Positions 41,371 to 51,650 of a DNA stretch of 64,000 bases are shown here, piece by piece. The stretch is from NCBI GenBank assembly GCA_020056225.1, contig JAGVIE010000006.1:79085-143084 (forward strand), written 5' to 3'. The translations under genes and the position numbers were made by a program. Each line of letters begins with the position of its first letter. The stretch's first letter is position 1. Below the pieces are notes generated by a model that did not search any database, had not been told where the DNA came from, and saw only the letters and a list, made by a program, of their open reading frames with translations. Source of the stretch: Bacteroidota bacterium (GTDB lineage Bacteria > Bacteroidota > Ignavibacteria > UBA10030 > SZUA-254).

Positions 41371-41715
41371 TTACTTTGCAAAATTCGAATCTAATATTTT
41401 GGTTATCTGATCCATCGATTGGATACTACTCGTTGCTTTTACTACTTTTCCATTTTTAAAATAAACTGTAAAAGGCAAACCATTGAAGTTTTTGGTCTCC
41501 GGCAAACTGCGAATTACGTTTCCTGTGGGAGAATCAAATTCCATGTCGGCGAATTTGATGTGCTTGTAAGCCGGTTCGAGTTCTTCCATCGATTCGTAAA
41601 CGGGGATACACATAGGTCCCATCCTGCCGCAGCAGACCATAACGTTTTCGTTCTCTTTTAATGTTTGGTTGAATTTTTCTTCGGATGTTAAATGGGTGAG
41701 ATTTGTTTGAATCAT
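41371..41715 (-). CDS. Atypical thioredoxin-like protein
   Basis: ENVMVCCGRMGPMCIPVYESMEEL in place of CGPC; adjacent to thioredoxin reductase. Confidence 0.75.
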   Translation of the reverse strand: MIQTNLTHLTSEEKFNQTLKENENVMVCCGRMGPMCIPVYESMEELEPAYKHIKFADMEFDSPTGNVIRSLPETKNFNGLPFTVYFKNGKVVKATSSIQSMDQITKILDSNFAK

Positions 41716-41890
41716 ATAATGTCTTTCCTCAATAAATAATAAAATCTAAGAATATTTGAGTAATCTGTTGATTTGATGCAGGAAATTACGGGAAGGATTC
41801 AATCAGATGATAACTATGACTGTTTTCTGAGACAAATGAAAGCTGTAAGTTGAATCTCTAGCGCTCCTAACATTTATTGAGGTAATTGAG

Positions 41891-42241
41891 TTAGACTTTC
41901 TGCTGAGTATCATTGATTTCGGGTTGCCATCTTTGTTTATAGCATTTAGGGCACTTTAAGTATTTCGAATTTGGAGTGTGTGGGCTAAAGAAATCAGCAA
42001 GGGCAGAAATATTAAATTCATTACTACATTCAACACAGCGATAAACGGAGTTTCGCGCGTGTTGCCGAACAATAAAAAACAACATACCTCCAACCCCGAT
42101 AATTAACCATGCGATAAATCCGATGGGCCAGAAAATTAGTGCCATTAAATATGCGCTTATCGCTAATGTTGTAGTAACCAACAATATTCGGACAGTTACG
42201 TTAGTCCAATTGGCTTTAGTATCTTCCGTTTGCGAGTACAT
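41891..42241 (-). CDS. Membrane protein with zinc-ribbon-like motif
   Basis: Two TMs; CVECSNEFN...CPKCYKQRW. Confidence 0.6.
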   Translation of the reverse strand: MYSQTEDTKANWTNVTVRILLVTTTLAISAYLMALIFWPIGFIAWLIIGVGGMLFFIVRQHARNSVYRCVECSNEFNISALADFFSPHTPNSKYLKCPKCYKQRWQPEINDTQQKV

Positions 42242-42291
42242 ATCAATCCTCTCATTTCAAAAGTTGTTCGATTAATTGTTGTGTACATCAA

Positions 42292-43485
42292 TTATGGGAT
42301 CTTATTCAACGCCTGATCGAGATCGTCACGAAGGTCTTCATAATCTTCACAGCCAACTGCAATGCGAACTAACTCATCGGAGATGCCGGCTTTTATTTTT
42401 TCTTCTTTCGACACAGAAGCGTGAGTCATCGATGCAGGATGTTCGATCAATGATTCTACGCCGCCCAATGAAACCGCTAAAGTGAATATCTCAACATTGT
42501 TCATTACTATCTTGCCGCCTTCTAAACCGTTCTTTACACCGATAGCAATCATTGCGCCGAAACCATCCATCTGTTTCTTGGCAATCTCGTATTGGGGATG
42601 TTCGGGTAAACCTGGATATGTAACCCAAAGAACTTTTGGGTGAGTTTTAAGGAATTGCGCAAGCTTCGCCGCGTTTTCCTGACTTTTCTCTACTCTCAAT
42701 CCTAATGTTCGTATGCCGCGCAAGACGAGCCATGCCTGATGAGGATCCATGGTTCCTCCGAAGGAGGTAAATGTCGGACGAATCATTTTGTAATAATTTT
42801 CATCTTTCACCACAATCATTCCACCGACCACGTCGCTGTGACCGTTGAGGAATTTCGTCAAACTATGTACGATGATATCCGCTCCGAACTCAAACGGACG
42901 TTGAAGGTACGGGCTTGCAAACGTATTATCAACAACAAGCGGAAGTTTATGCTGATGTGCAACCTCTGCCGCGCCTTTAAGGTCGGTGATTTTCATTGTA
43001 GGATTTGCCGGTGTTTCTATGAAGATCATTTTCGTGTTTGGCTTAATTGCTTTTTTAATGTTATCAAGATTTGATGTATCGACGAAGGAAGATTCGACAC
43101 CGTATTTAGCGTAGATCGTTTCTAGCACAACGCGCGATGGTCCGTAAACGGTTTCTGAGCTAACGACATGCGCGCCTTGATGAAGCAGGGCAGTGTACAC
43201 GGTAGTTATTGCCGCCATGCCTGTAGCTGATGCAAAACCTTTGAAGCCGCCTTCGAGTTCGGTAACATTCTCTTCAAGTGCGTTAATGGTTGGATTCCCC
43301 AATCGTGTGTAAATGTATCCTTGCTTTGTGCCTGCAAAGCGCGCGGCGCCATCATCGGCGTTGGGGAATGCGAATGTTGAGCTTTGGAAAATCGGCATTG
43401 AGACTTCGCCTATTTCGGAAAGATGTGAATTGCCGGCGTGAATTGCTTTTGTTGATTTACCTATTTTTTTTGTCGATTTCATCAA
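42292..43485 (-). CDS. Methionine gamma-lyase/cystathionine gamma-synthase family PLP enzyme, copy 1
   Basis: YIYTRLGNPT, SATGMAAI, SLTKFLNGHSDVVGG, SLGGVESLIEHPASMTH. Confidence 0.92.
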   Translation of the reverse strand: MMKSTKKIGKSTKAIHAGNSHLSEIGEVSMPIFQSSTFAFPNADDGAARFAGTKQGYIYTRLGNPTINALEENVTELEGGFKGFASATGMAAITTVYTALLHQGAHVVSSETVYGPSRVVLETIYAKYGVESSFVDTSNLDNIKKAIKPNTKMIFIETPANPTMKITDLKGAAEVAHQHKLPLVVDNTFASPYLQRPFEFGADIIVHSLTKFLNGHSDVVGGMIVVKDENYYKMIRPTFTSFGGTMDPHQAWLVLRGIRTLGLRVEKSQENAAKLAQFLKTHPKVLWVTYPGLPEHPQYEIAKKQMDGFGAMIAIGVKNGLEGGKIVMNNVEIFTLAVSLGGVESLIEHPASMTHASVSKEEKIKAGISDELVRIAVGCEDYEDLRDDLDQALNKIP

Positions 43486-43730
43486 ATTATCCTCTGTATT
43501 ATCGCCACGGAGTGGACTGGTTGATACTGTATGTATTGATTATTTAACTTGACGCGTTTAAAAATCCGCGTTACAATTTAAGTAAACTTAAACTTTCTCC
43601 CTAATTTCTGCATGTCTCTTTCTCGCAGTTCCGAAAGGTTATTATCCTAACAGTTGTGTCCGATAATATTTTTTTCAATGCAGCAAAATAATAAAAGTCA
43701 TCTACAAATAAAAACTCGTGTCCAAGAATG

Positions 43731-43763
43731 AAAAACCCCGTCTGTTGAGGCAAACGGGGTTTT
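43731..43763 (-). terminator. Rho-independent terminator
   Basis: AAAACCCCGT...ACGGGGTTTT downstream of subtilase. Confidence 0.75.
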
Positions 43764-43811
43764 AACGGAGTGACAGTATTTATAATTTACAACTTTCTAT
43801 AATTTGTAGGA

Positions 43812-45221
43812 TTAAAAACCACTTACATTTAAACGTCCACCGGTTGCGCACTTGCCTGATAATGAGGTAGTCGGGACTACACTGGCAAGAACCGCAGCTT
43901 TAATAGTGGCGGCAGTTGACCCTGGATGATATGCCGCATAAAGTGCAACGCCACCAGTAACGTGTGGGCATGCCATTGATGTACCGCTATAAGATGCATA
44001 GGTTGCTGCGCCTGATCTGCTTGGAATAGTGGAATAGATTGCCGAGCCGGGTGCACCCAAATCAACGGTTGTTAAACCGTAATTTGAAAAACTCGATATT
44101 GCACCGAGCGATGTTATTGAAGCAACAGCGATAATGTTAGCATTGGGGTAACATGATGGATAACTTGCCGTAACATCTGTGTTAAGAGTTGAATTACCCG
44201 CTGCTGCTACGAACAAAATATTTGCCTGATTAGAGCGTTCAATTGCGTCTTGCAGTGCCTGAGAAAATGCGCCGCCGCCCCATGAATTATTTGTTGCAAC
44301 AATATTTAATCCATGACGCGATTTAAGATCTGTAAAATAGTCGAGAGCTAAAATCGCATTAGTAGTAGTGCCACCGGCTCTACCAAGGAACTTACCGGAA
44401 ATAATTTGGATATTCCAGCAAACACCAACAACACCCAAAGCATTACCACCTTTGGCTCCTATAGTACCGGCAACATGTGATCCATGATCGTCCGCCGAAC
44501 CATCATAAATAGTATTGTTATTTCCATCGAAATCCCAACCGTGTATATCATCGATGTAACCGTTGCCATCGTTGTCGATACCATCAACTAAATCATAGGG
44601 ATTAGTCCATATTTGTCCGGCGAGATCGGGATGAGTAAACATAATACCCTCATCAATTTCGCCAACCATTACTGTGGTTAATCCGGTATGACCCGCTGCC
44701 CATGCTTCGCCTGCCTGGCAACCATATTGGTTAGCAGGAGTAGTTGCATCGCCGTACATTCCCCAAAGCAAATTACCCGTATAATATGGATCGTTGGAGG
44801 TTGCATTGTGATAGTAGTAATAGTTTGGTTCAGCAAACTCGATATCGGCAGAGTTTTTTAATGCACTGATAGCTTCACGCACTGCCATTGTAGTATGCAC
44901 AACCGTGATGCCTTCGTTATCGCCGGCTTTTTTCATCGCCGAGGTAACAATTTTTTGGCCGACTTTACCAATTACTGCACTAAGAGCAGAATTGCGTTTG
45001 ACGTCGGTAACACCTGATTTGAATTTTACGATCAGTTCGCCAGGAACATATTCAAGGCGTATGCCATCGTAACCGACTTTTGCTAAAGTTGTGGTTTCTT
45101 GTACGCTCCCTGACTGGGTTGGTTGATCGGTATTTTGGCAACCTGCAATCACCAGTATCGCAATGACCACAAATATTCCAAGCAAAATAAATTTGCTGGA
45201 TATTGTGTTTGGTTTATTCAT
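43812..45221 (-). CDS. Subtilisin-like S8 serine protease lipoprotein
   Basis: Lipobox VIAGCQN, Asp (VGEIDEGI), His (DDHGSHVAGTIGA), Ser (SGTSMACPHVTGG) motifs. Confidence 0.93.
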   Translation of the reverse strand: MNKPNTISSKFILLGIFVVIAILVIAGCQNTDQPTQSGSVQETTTLAKVGYDGIRLEYVPGELIVKFKSGVTDVKRNSALSAVIGKVGQKIVTSAMKKAGDNEGITVVHTTMAVREAISALKNSADIEFAEPNYYYYHNATSNDPYYTGNLLWGMYGDATTPANQYGCQAGEAWAAGHTGLTTVMVGEIDEGIMFTHPDLAGQIWTNPYDLVDGIDNDGNGYIDDIHGWDFDGNNNTIYDGSADDHGSHVAGTIGAKGGNALGVVGVCWNIQIISGKFLGRAGGTTTNAILALDYFTDLKSRHGLNIVATNNSWGGGAFSQALQDAIERSNQANILFVAAAGNSTLNTDVTASYPSCYPNANIIAVASITSLGAISSFSNYGLTTVDLGAPGSAIYSTIPSRSGAATYASYSGTSMACPHVTGGVALYAAYHPGSTAATIKAAVLASVVPTTSLSGKCATGGRLNVSGF

Positions 45222-45473
45222 AAAAACTCCTATGGATTAGGAATGGTTAATGGATGATATGCGGGCAAGCTTATTATATTGAATTCTTTTTACGATGTCA
45301 AGTCTTTTTTTAAAGAAGATTTTGAAAACAATAGTCCATCAAGCATGTCTCGGGCAATAACCAGAGCTATACAGTCTCTATTTATATGATTGCCCTAATT
45401 CAATCAGAAATGGCACATTTCTAAGGCATTATGAAAGGGCAGAGTCTGTGGTAGGTTAAGATAAAATCAAACT

Positions 45474-47501
45474 CTAAGTACCTGCCGGAAATGAAATCAC
45501 GAAGATCGTTCCTTTTCCCTCTTCGCTCTTGATACTGATATTGCCTCCGTGTTGTGTAATGATTTGCTGGGTTATAGCTAAGCCCATTCCTGTTCCATCA
45601 TGCTTAGTTGTGTAGTAGAGATTGAATATTTTTTCTAACTCATCTTTTGAAATCCCCTTGCCAGTATCCGATACTGCAATTCTGATTTCATTCTCGTGGT
45701 CTATGCAAGAGAGTGAAATGATACCGCCGGCAGACGTAACGTCGAGTGCGTTTTGTAAAAGATTGAGAATGGCTTGCGTAAACTGCTCCCGGTCTATAGA
45801 AATATCGTTAACGCATTGTAACTCAATTTTAAAACTCACTCCTTTTGCTGATGCTTGACCGGCGAACAGCGAAGATAAATGTTGGAAAAATTGATTTGGA
45901 TTGATTTTCTCTATGTTCAATTTCGGCGGCCGGGCGAAATTTAAAAATTGCTTGATGATGTTGTTAATCCGCTTCGTCTCCGATTTTATTACAGATGTTA
46001 GTTCCAGAAATTCTTGCTCCTCAGTTTTTGGTTTGAATTCTTTTTCAAACCGCTGTGCTATCATGCTTATCGCATTGATAGGATTTCGTATCTCGTGGGC
46101 AACGCCCGACGCAAGTTCGCCCATCGCTGTAAGTTTATCTTTACGCTGAAGTTCTCGTTCAAGCTGTCGGGCGTTTGTCATATCTTTGATTACGGCCGTA
46201 CGACTTTCGATTGATCCGTCGGTTTTTCTTGAATCGGAGATGGTGGCGAGGATTATCCGCTGTCCTCCATCGGCGCAGGTAATTGCCTGTTCACTAATTG
46301 ATTCAAGTGTACCGAAAATATTTAAGAGGCAAATTCTCGCAATCTGTGGTAATTCGCTGAAGCGTTTTCCAACCACCTCTTTATCTTTTAAATTAAAAAG
46401 AGTTTCCGCCTGTTTATTAAAAATTGTAATTCTACTGTCAGCATCCACGGTTATTACGGCATCCTGCATCTGCTCTAATACATTCCCTGTAAAAGTTTGA
46501 ATCGCTGAGTATTTTTTCTCTGAGATGCGGTAATTTTGTGTTGCAACTATTGCCATAACGATTAGAATACTTAATATTCCTAACACAATCGACATGATTA
46601 TTATGCGGCGCAGCATACGGTCATCGATGGTGCGAATCTCATTCATTGAAAAACCAATTCTAAATATACCGACCGTAACAGAGTTGATCACAAACGGTTT
46701 TATAACCTCATAAACCTCATGGTTTAAAAAAATCGAAGTACGTGTTAAGGTATTATTATTATCAAAAGCATTGGTGAGAAGCGAGTCGTCTTCAATTGCA
46801 CTTAACTCAACTACTGATCGGCTCGCAGCTACAATTCCTCTATCATCTTGCAGTGCCACGTACTCGATGCCACCGTTGTCTCCGATATCTTTAATCAATT
46901 TTCCGATTCCGATTTGTTTCCGGAATTCGAGCAGGTCGGCTGCGTCGATGTTTAACACAATAGCTCCGCCGCTTTTGTGTGTGCGGCTGATGGCGACTGC
47001 ATATCGTTGTCCTGTTTCATAACGCGCATCTTTTAAGCCGATTGTAAGCCGGTTAACTTGACCATCTAAGATCGGTTTGATAAATTGAATAGGTGAGTAT
47101 TTCTCAGGCAGCAGTTCGTGTTCGATATCAATTTTGTGACTCCCGAGTATCCGCCTACCCGTTTTATCGAAAATATTAATGCGGAAAATATTATTTTGAC
47201 CGCAGAATTCCTGTAAAGTTTTTTGATTCAGCGCTCCCAGACTATCGAACCGTGCGATATAGTTTGCATTATTGAACAATCGATCAGCTATTGATTTTTC
47301 AAGCTCCTGCGTTGCTAATATGTTATTCATCCCGCTATGGTCGATTGTTTCGGCTATCGAATTAGCTTCCTCCTGGAGCAAGTGAAAGATTTCTTCACGA
47401 CTTTGATTCAGCTCGATGAATGCGGAAATTACCATCACGAGCATAACAGTAACGGCAATAGCGACAATATATCGCGGCTGAATATTAAATAAAAATTTCA
47501 T
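45474..47501 (-). CDS. Membrane sensor histidine kinase with periplasmic sensor and PAS domain
   Basis: GELASGVAHEIRNPINAISMIAQRF, NLLQNALD, DTGKGIS, GTGMGLAI. Confidence 0.92.
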   Translation of the reverse strand: MKFLFNIQPRYIVAIAVTVMLVMVISAFIELNQSREEIFHLLQEEANSIAETIDHSGMNNILATQELEKSIADRLFNNANYIARFDSLGALNQKTLQEFCGQNNIFRINIFDKTGRRILGSHKIDIEHELLPEKYSPIQFIKPILDGQVNRLTIGLKDARYETGQRYAVAISRTHKSGGAIVLNIDAADLLEFRKQIGIGKLIKDIGDNGGIEYVALQDDRGIVAASRSVVELSAIEDDSLLTNAFDNNNTLTRTSIFLNHEVYEVIKPFVINSVTVGIFRIGFSMNEIRTIDDRMLRRIIIMSIVLGILSILIVMAIVATQNYRISEKKYSAIQTFTGNVLEQMQDAVITVDADSRITIFNKQAETLFNLKDKEVVGKRFSELPQIARICLLNIFGTLESISEQAITCADGGQRIILATISDSRKTDGSIESRTAVIKDMTNARQLERELQRKDKLTAMGELASGVAHEIRNPINAISMIAQRFEKEFKPKTEEQEFLELTSVIKSETKRINNIIKQFLNFARPPKLNIEKINPNQFFQHLSSLFAGQASAKGVSFKIELQCVNDISIDREQFTQAILNLLQNALDVTSAGGIISLSCIDHENEIRIAVSDTGKGISKDELEKIFNLYYTTKHDGTGMGLAITQQIITQHGGNISIKSEEGKGTIFVISFPAGT

Positions 47502-47817
47502 TACTACAAATGTAAGAAATATTTCGGAAAATTATATAATCAATATAAACTAAGTTTTCCTTGATCCTAACCGATACTATAGCTATATTATATTGTGTAT
47601 ATAAACACTACCAACATGATCCTTCTTTCACATATAAGCATTAAATCAAACTACGGAAGAATCGTTCTATTTAAAATAGCGCTGGTATTTTTTATTGCGG
47701 TATTACTTCTCGCTGAATCCGGATAGATTTAGAAGTTTGGACACAAATCCTTATATATGCTTCCGACATAATTGAAATTTTATTGCAATTTAGGGATGTA
47801 ATATGTATCTTTAAGCA

Positions 47818-48099
47818 ATGAAAAAGTTTCTTCTAAGCTTACTAGTTTTATATCTTATAGTTTTAATAGCTGGGTTATCTACTCATGTTCATGCAGATAA
47901 TTTAAATGGACATGAAGATAACTGTCCCGCCTGCCTTTTAGTACGAACAATTCATAATGCTTTGGTTCTTCAGCAGACAATTATTTTTATTCTGCAAATT
48001 CTATTCGGTGTATCTTGCACCATCCTTATATTTTTCACCCCCCCATCAATACGCCTCTCACGCGAAAGAGCGCCACCATTCCTAACCCGTTACATTTAA
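47818..48099 (+). CDS. Small His/Cys-containing exported or membrane protein, possibly metal-related
   Basis: Signal/TM; STHVHADNLNGHEDNCPACLLVRT; precedes zinc uptake-like genes. Confidence 0.6.
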   Translation: MKKFLLSLLVLYLIVLIAGLSTHVHADNLNGHEDNCPACLLVRTIHNALVLQQTIIFILQILFGVSCTILIFFTPPSIRLSRERAPPFLTRYI

Positions 48100-48204
48100 T
48101 TTAGATCATTATAAAATTTTTGTTGGATCTTGACGAGGAATTATATTCTCGCAATCCGACATCTTTCATTACTTAAATAAATTTTTTATAAAGGGGAAAC
48201 AAAT

Positions 48205-49485
48205 ATGAATAAGTTACCTTTTGTACTTATTGCTTTTAGTATTTTAATAAATGTAAATCTATCGGCTCAAACAGAACAGCAATCGGGCGACGACCCGTTT
48301 TCACAATCTAAATTCGTCCCGGATATATCATTCATTCTCGATGTATCATATTTGTATCGTGATATAAAGAATGATGACTACAATCTATTTGAGGTGCCGG
48401 GTTTGATTCAATCGACTCTAGAAGAATCTGCTCATGGTCATGAGCACGCAGAAATGAATTCAAGATCCGGATTTAATCTTAATTATGGTGAATTGGTCGT
48501 TGCCTCAACCGTGGATCCGTATTTTGATTTATTCGGAATATTCCATTTATCTTCTGAAGGATTTGGAATAGAAGAGGGTTATTTTTTAACCCGAAGTTTA
48601 CCTCTCGGATTTCAGATTAAAGGCGGAAAGTTTTTAAGCAGCTTCGGACGAATCAACGAACAGCACGCGCATTATTGGGCGTTTGCAAATATGCCTCTCG
48701 TTTATAAATCTTTCTTTGGTTCTCACGGACTTAGTGAGATAGGTATGCAAATAAATTGGGTTGCGCCAACTGATTTTTATTTGATGTTCGGTGGTGAACT
48801 GCTTCAAGGTAATAATGAGACAAGCTTTGGTGCAGACGGTTTTCAGGATCTTTCAGGTTCTATCAAAGTAAGCAGCAGCAATGCTCCGAATCTTTATACA
48901 GGTTTCATGAGGACATCGTTTGATGTCGACAACCTTACAGTCCTTGCCGGCATATCAGGTGCTTTTGGAAAAAGCCGTTTGAATCACGGCATTGATACGG
49001 ATGCACCCGATGGTCATGCGGTTTATGAAGATGCGAAAATCCTGAATGCTAATCTTACTTTGAAATATATTATTGAATCATACAGAGATATTACTTTTCA
49101 GACTGAGTTTCTTAATAAAATAACAAAAGGAGATTTATACTATAAAGATTCTATAGGAACCACCATGAAAGGAGACATTAGTAAGGATCAATCCGGCTTG
49201 TATTCACAGTTGGTTTATAAATTTTCACAATACTGGAGAATCGGTTTTCGCTACGATCTTTTAATGAAAAATGAAATCGTTAGAAACAGCAGTACGCTCG
49301 ACCTTCCGGATTTTATGCCTCAATTATCGAGTATGATAGAATACAACCCAACCGAGTTTTCCCGCATCAGATTGCAGTATAATCATGATCGGACTAAATA
49401 TTTCGAAGATAATCTAAAAATAAATAACGAAATTTTGCTGCAAATCAATTTGTCAATCGGCGCCCACGGCGCACACTCGTTTTAA
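48205..49485 (+). CDS. Outer membrane beta-barrel protein linked to zinc uptake-like genes
   Basis: Signal peptide, EESAHGHEHAEMNS, terminal Phe; followed by ABC transporter genes. Confidence 0.72.
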   Translation: MNKLPFVLIAFSILINVNLSAQTEQQSGDDPFSQSKFVPDISFILDVSYLYRDIKNDDYNLFEVPGLIQSTLEESAHGHEHAEMNSRSGFNLNYGELVVASTVDPYFDLFGIFHLSSEGFGIEEGYFLTRSLPLGFQIKGGKFLSSFGRINEQHAHYWAFANMPLVYKSFFGSHGLSEIGMQINWVAPTDFYLMFGGELLQGNNETSFGADGFQDLSGSIKVSSSNAPNLYTGFMRTSFDVDNLTVLAGISGAFGKSRLNHGIDTDAPDGHAVYEDAKILNANLTLKYIIESYRDITFQTEFLNKITKGDLYYKDSIGTTMKGDISKDQSGLYSQLVYKFSQYWRIGFRYDLLMKNEIVRNSSTLDLPDFMPQLSSMIEYNPTEFSRIRLQYNHDRTKYFEDNLKINNEILLQINLSIGAHGAHSF

Positions 49486-49501
49486 TTTGAAGGAGAAAAA
49501 A

Positions 49502-50395
49502 ATGAAAAACATCATAATCATATTAATAAGCATAATTCTTACAGGTTCAGTATTTGCAGATGAACTAAATGTTGTAACAACGTATCCGTATATCGCAAGT
49601 ATCGTAGAGCAAGTCGGTAAAGATAAGGTGAATGTTTTTGCTTTGGCGAAAGGCGAATGGGATCCACATACTATAATACCCAAGCCATCGTTCATAGCCA
49701 AACTTCGTAAGGCGGATATCCTGATATTAAATGGCGCGCAACTTGAAATCGGTTGGTTGCCGCCATTGATGCGGCAGGCGAATAATTCTAAAATTCAAGT
49801 AGGCACACCGGGAATACTCGATTTGTCGAAACATGTCGAGTTAATAGAGGTTCCTACTGCCATCTCCCGTGCGCAAGGCGATGTTCATCCCGATGGAAAT
49901 CCACATTTCCATCTGGATTTTAAAAACATTCCCAAAATTTCTACAGCTATTGCACATAAATTATCGGAAATCGATCCGGTTAATAAAGCAACCTATGAGC
50001 AAAATAACAACGCATTTCTCGAAAATTATTATCAGAAAGAAAAGGAATGGACTGCGGCGCTGGAAAAACTCAGGGGTACGAAAGTAATAGAATATCATAA
50101 GATTTATGATTACTTACTTCGAAGAGTCGGTCTCCAACTTGTGGGAACAATCGAACCCGTGCCGGGAATTTCTCCAACCTCGCGTCATATTGAATCGTTG
50201 GAGAAAATCATTTCTTCAAACGATGTAAAATATATTTTGCAAGATGTTTATCACCCGGATGATGCTTCAAAATATCTTTCATCGAAACACAACATTAAAT
50301 TGAAAATTATACCCCATGATATTGGAGCTGTGAGTAATACAAATAATATCTTTGAATTATTTAATGAAATTGTAAGGAGATTAATCGGTGACTGA
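49502..50395 (+). CDS. Zinc/metal ABC transporter substrate-binding protein (ZnuA-like)
   Basis: VVTTYPYIASIVEQVGKDKVNVFALAKGEWDPHTIIPKPS; DVHPDGNPHFHLD; start at ATG 49502. Confidence 0.9.
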   Translation: MKNIIIILISIILTGSVFADELNVVTTYPYIASIVEQVGKDKVNVFALAKGEWDPHTIIPKPSFIAKLRKADILILNGAQLEIGWLPPLMRQANNSKIQVGTPGILDLSKHVELIEVPTAISRAQGDVHPDGNPHFHLDFKNIPKISTAIAHKLSEIDPVNKATYEQNNNAFLENYYQKEKEWTAALEKLRGTKVIEYHKIYDYLLRRVGLQLVGTIEPVPGISPTSRHIESLEKIISSNDVKYILQDVYHPDDASKYLSSKHNIKLKIIPHDIGAVSNTNNIFELFNEIVRRLIGD

Positions 50396-51143
50396 TATTC
50401 TATTCTCTGCATTTATTCTCTCCGTTGTTCTCGTCGGGATACATTCATATTTTGGATTAGAGATTATCCGGCGCGGGATAATTTTTACCGACCTTGCTAT
50501 CGGACAGATGTCGGCGGTTGGTGCCGCTGTTTCTCTTTTATTTTTCGATGGTAATTATCTTTACCCCATTTCTCTTGCCTTTGCTCTCGTTGGCGGATAC
50601 TTAATCGCTTACGTGACGAAAAAGGCAAATAATGTTGAAGCATTTATCGGTCTGATGTATGCGTTGGGTGTTTCGGCTGTTTATATTATATTGTCAAAGA
50701 CTCAACATGGAATGGAAGAATTCCAAAAACTTATGGCGGCAGACATATTATTTACACCCCTTGAAGAGATTGGAAAGGTTGCTGTAATCTATTCCATTCT
50801 TGGTGTATTTATTTTGTATTTTCACCACAAGACAAAAGGTTTTATCAGAGACTTGCTTTTTTTTGTAACCTTTTCGATTACTGTTACAAGCTCGGTAAAA
50901 CTTGCAGGAGTTTTAGTTGTCTTTGCAATTCTGGTTTCACCTGCTCTCATATCGTTATATATTGGAAAGAAAATGCTGCTCGCAAAAGCGTGGTTAATCG
51001 GAACAATAATAAATCTCATAGCGATAATATTATCGTATAATCTTGATTTTCCAACAGGTTATGCTATAGTATTTTGCAACGCATTTACGGCAGTTGCCGT
51101 TGCTTTGACGTCTAAGAAAATGAAAACCATCGAAGTGTCCTAA
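50388..51143 (+). CDS. Metal ABC transporter permease (ZnuB-like)
   Basis: GLEIIRRGIIFTDLAIGQMSAVGAA...KLAGVLVVFAILVSPAL. Confidence 0.9.
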   Translation: MTDILFSAFILSVVLVGIHSYFGLEIIRRGIIFTDLAIGQMSAVGAAVSLLFFDGNYLYPISLAFALVGGYLIAYVTKKANNVEAFIGLMYALGVSAVYIILSKTQHGMEEFQKLMAADILFTPLEEIGKVAVIYSILGVFILYFHHKTKGFIRDLLFFVTFSITVTSSVKLAGVLVVFAILVSPALISLYIGKKMLLAKAWLIGTIINLIAIILSYNLDFPTGYAIVFCNAFTAVAVALTSKKMKTIEVS

Positions 51144-51208
51144 AAGAAAATAGAAAGAGTAATACATTTTTTCATTATTAAATTATATTATAACATAAAG
51201 GAATAACA

Positions 51209-51622
51209 ATGGAAACAAAAAATTTAAAGGTCGCTTTCGTCACAGACGATGGTAACGAGATCAGTCAACATTTTGGTCGTGCACAGTATTACGAAATCGT
51301 AACGATTGAGAACGGAGTAATGACACATCGTGAACGGCGAGAGAAAGCAGGACATCACACGTTCCACAAACAGGAGGAACACGGAGAACATCATGGTCCC
51401 GGTCACGGTTTTGACGAACATTCTCAAGGAAAACACCGCGTGATGACAGCGACCATCGTGGATTGCCAGATATTGGTTGCACGAGGTATGGGTAATGGTG
51501 CGTACCAACACATGGTAACTGCAAACATCAAACCCATTATTACACACAATATAACGATCTATGATGCTGTTCAGGAAATTATTAAAGGTACGATCGTCAA
51601 TCATGTAGAAAATTTGCACTGA
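51209..51622 (+). CDS. NifX/dinitrogenase cofactor-binding-family protein with His-rich insertion
   Basis: VAFVTDDGNEISQHFGRAQYYEIV; HHTFHKQEEHGEHHGPGHGFDEHSQGKH. Confidence 0.82.
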   Translation: METKNLKVAFVTDDGNEISQHFGRAQYYEIVTIENGVMTHRERREKAGHHTFHKQEEHGEHHGPGHGFDEHSQGKHRVMTATIVDCQILVARGMGNGAYQHMVTANIKPIITHNITIYDAVQEIIKGTIVNHVENLH

Positions 51623-51650
51623 TAATAAACAACTAAAGAGGAAAATTTAA

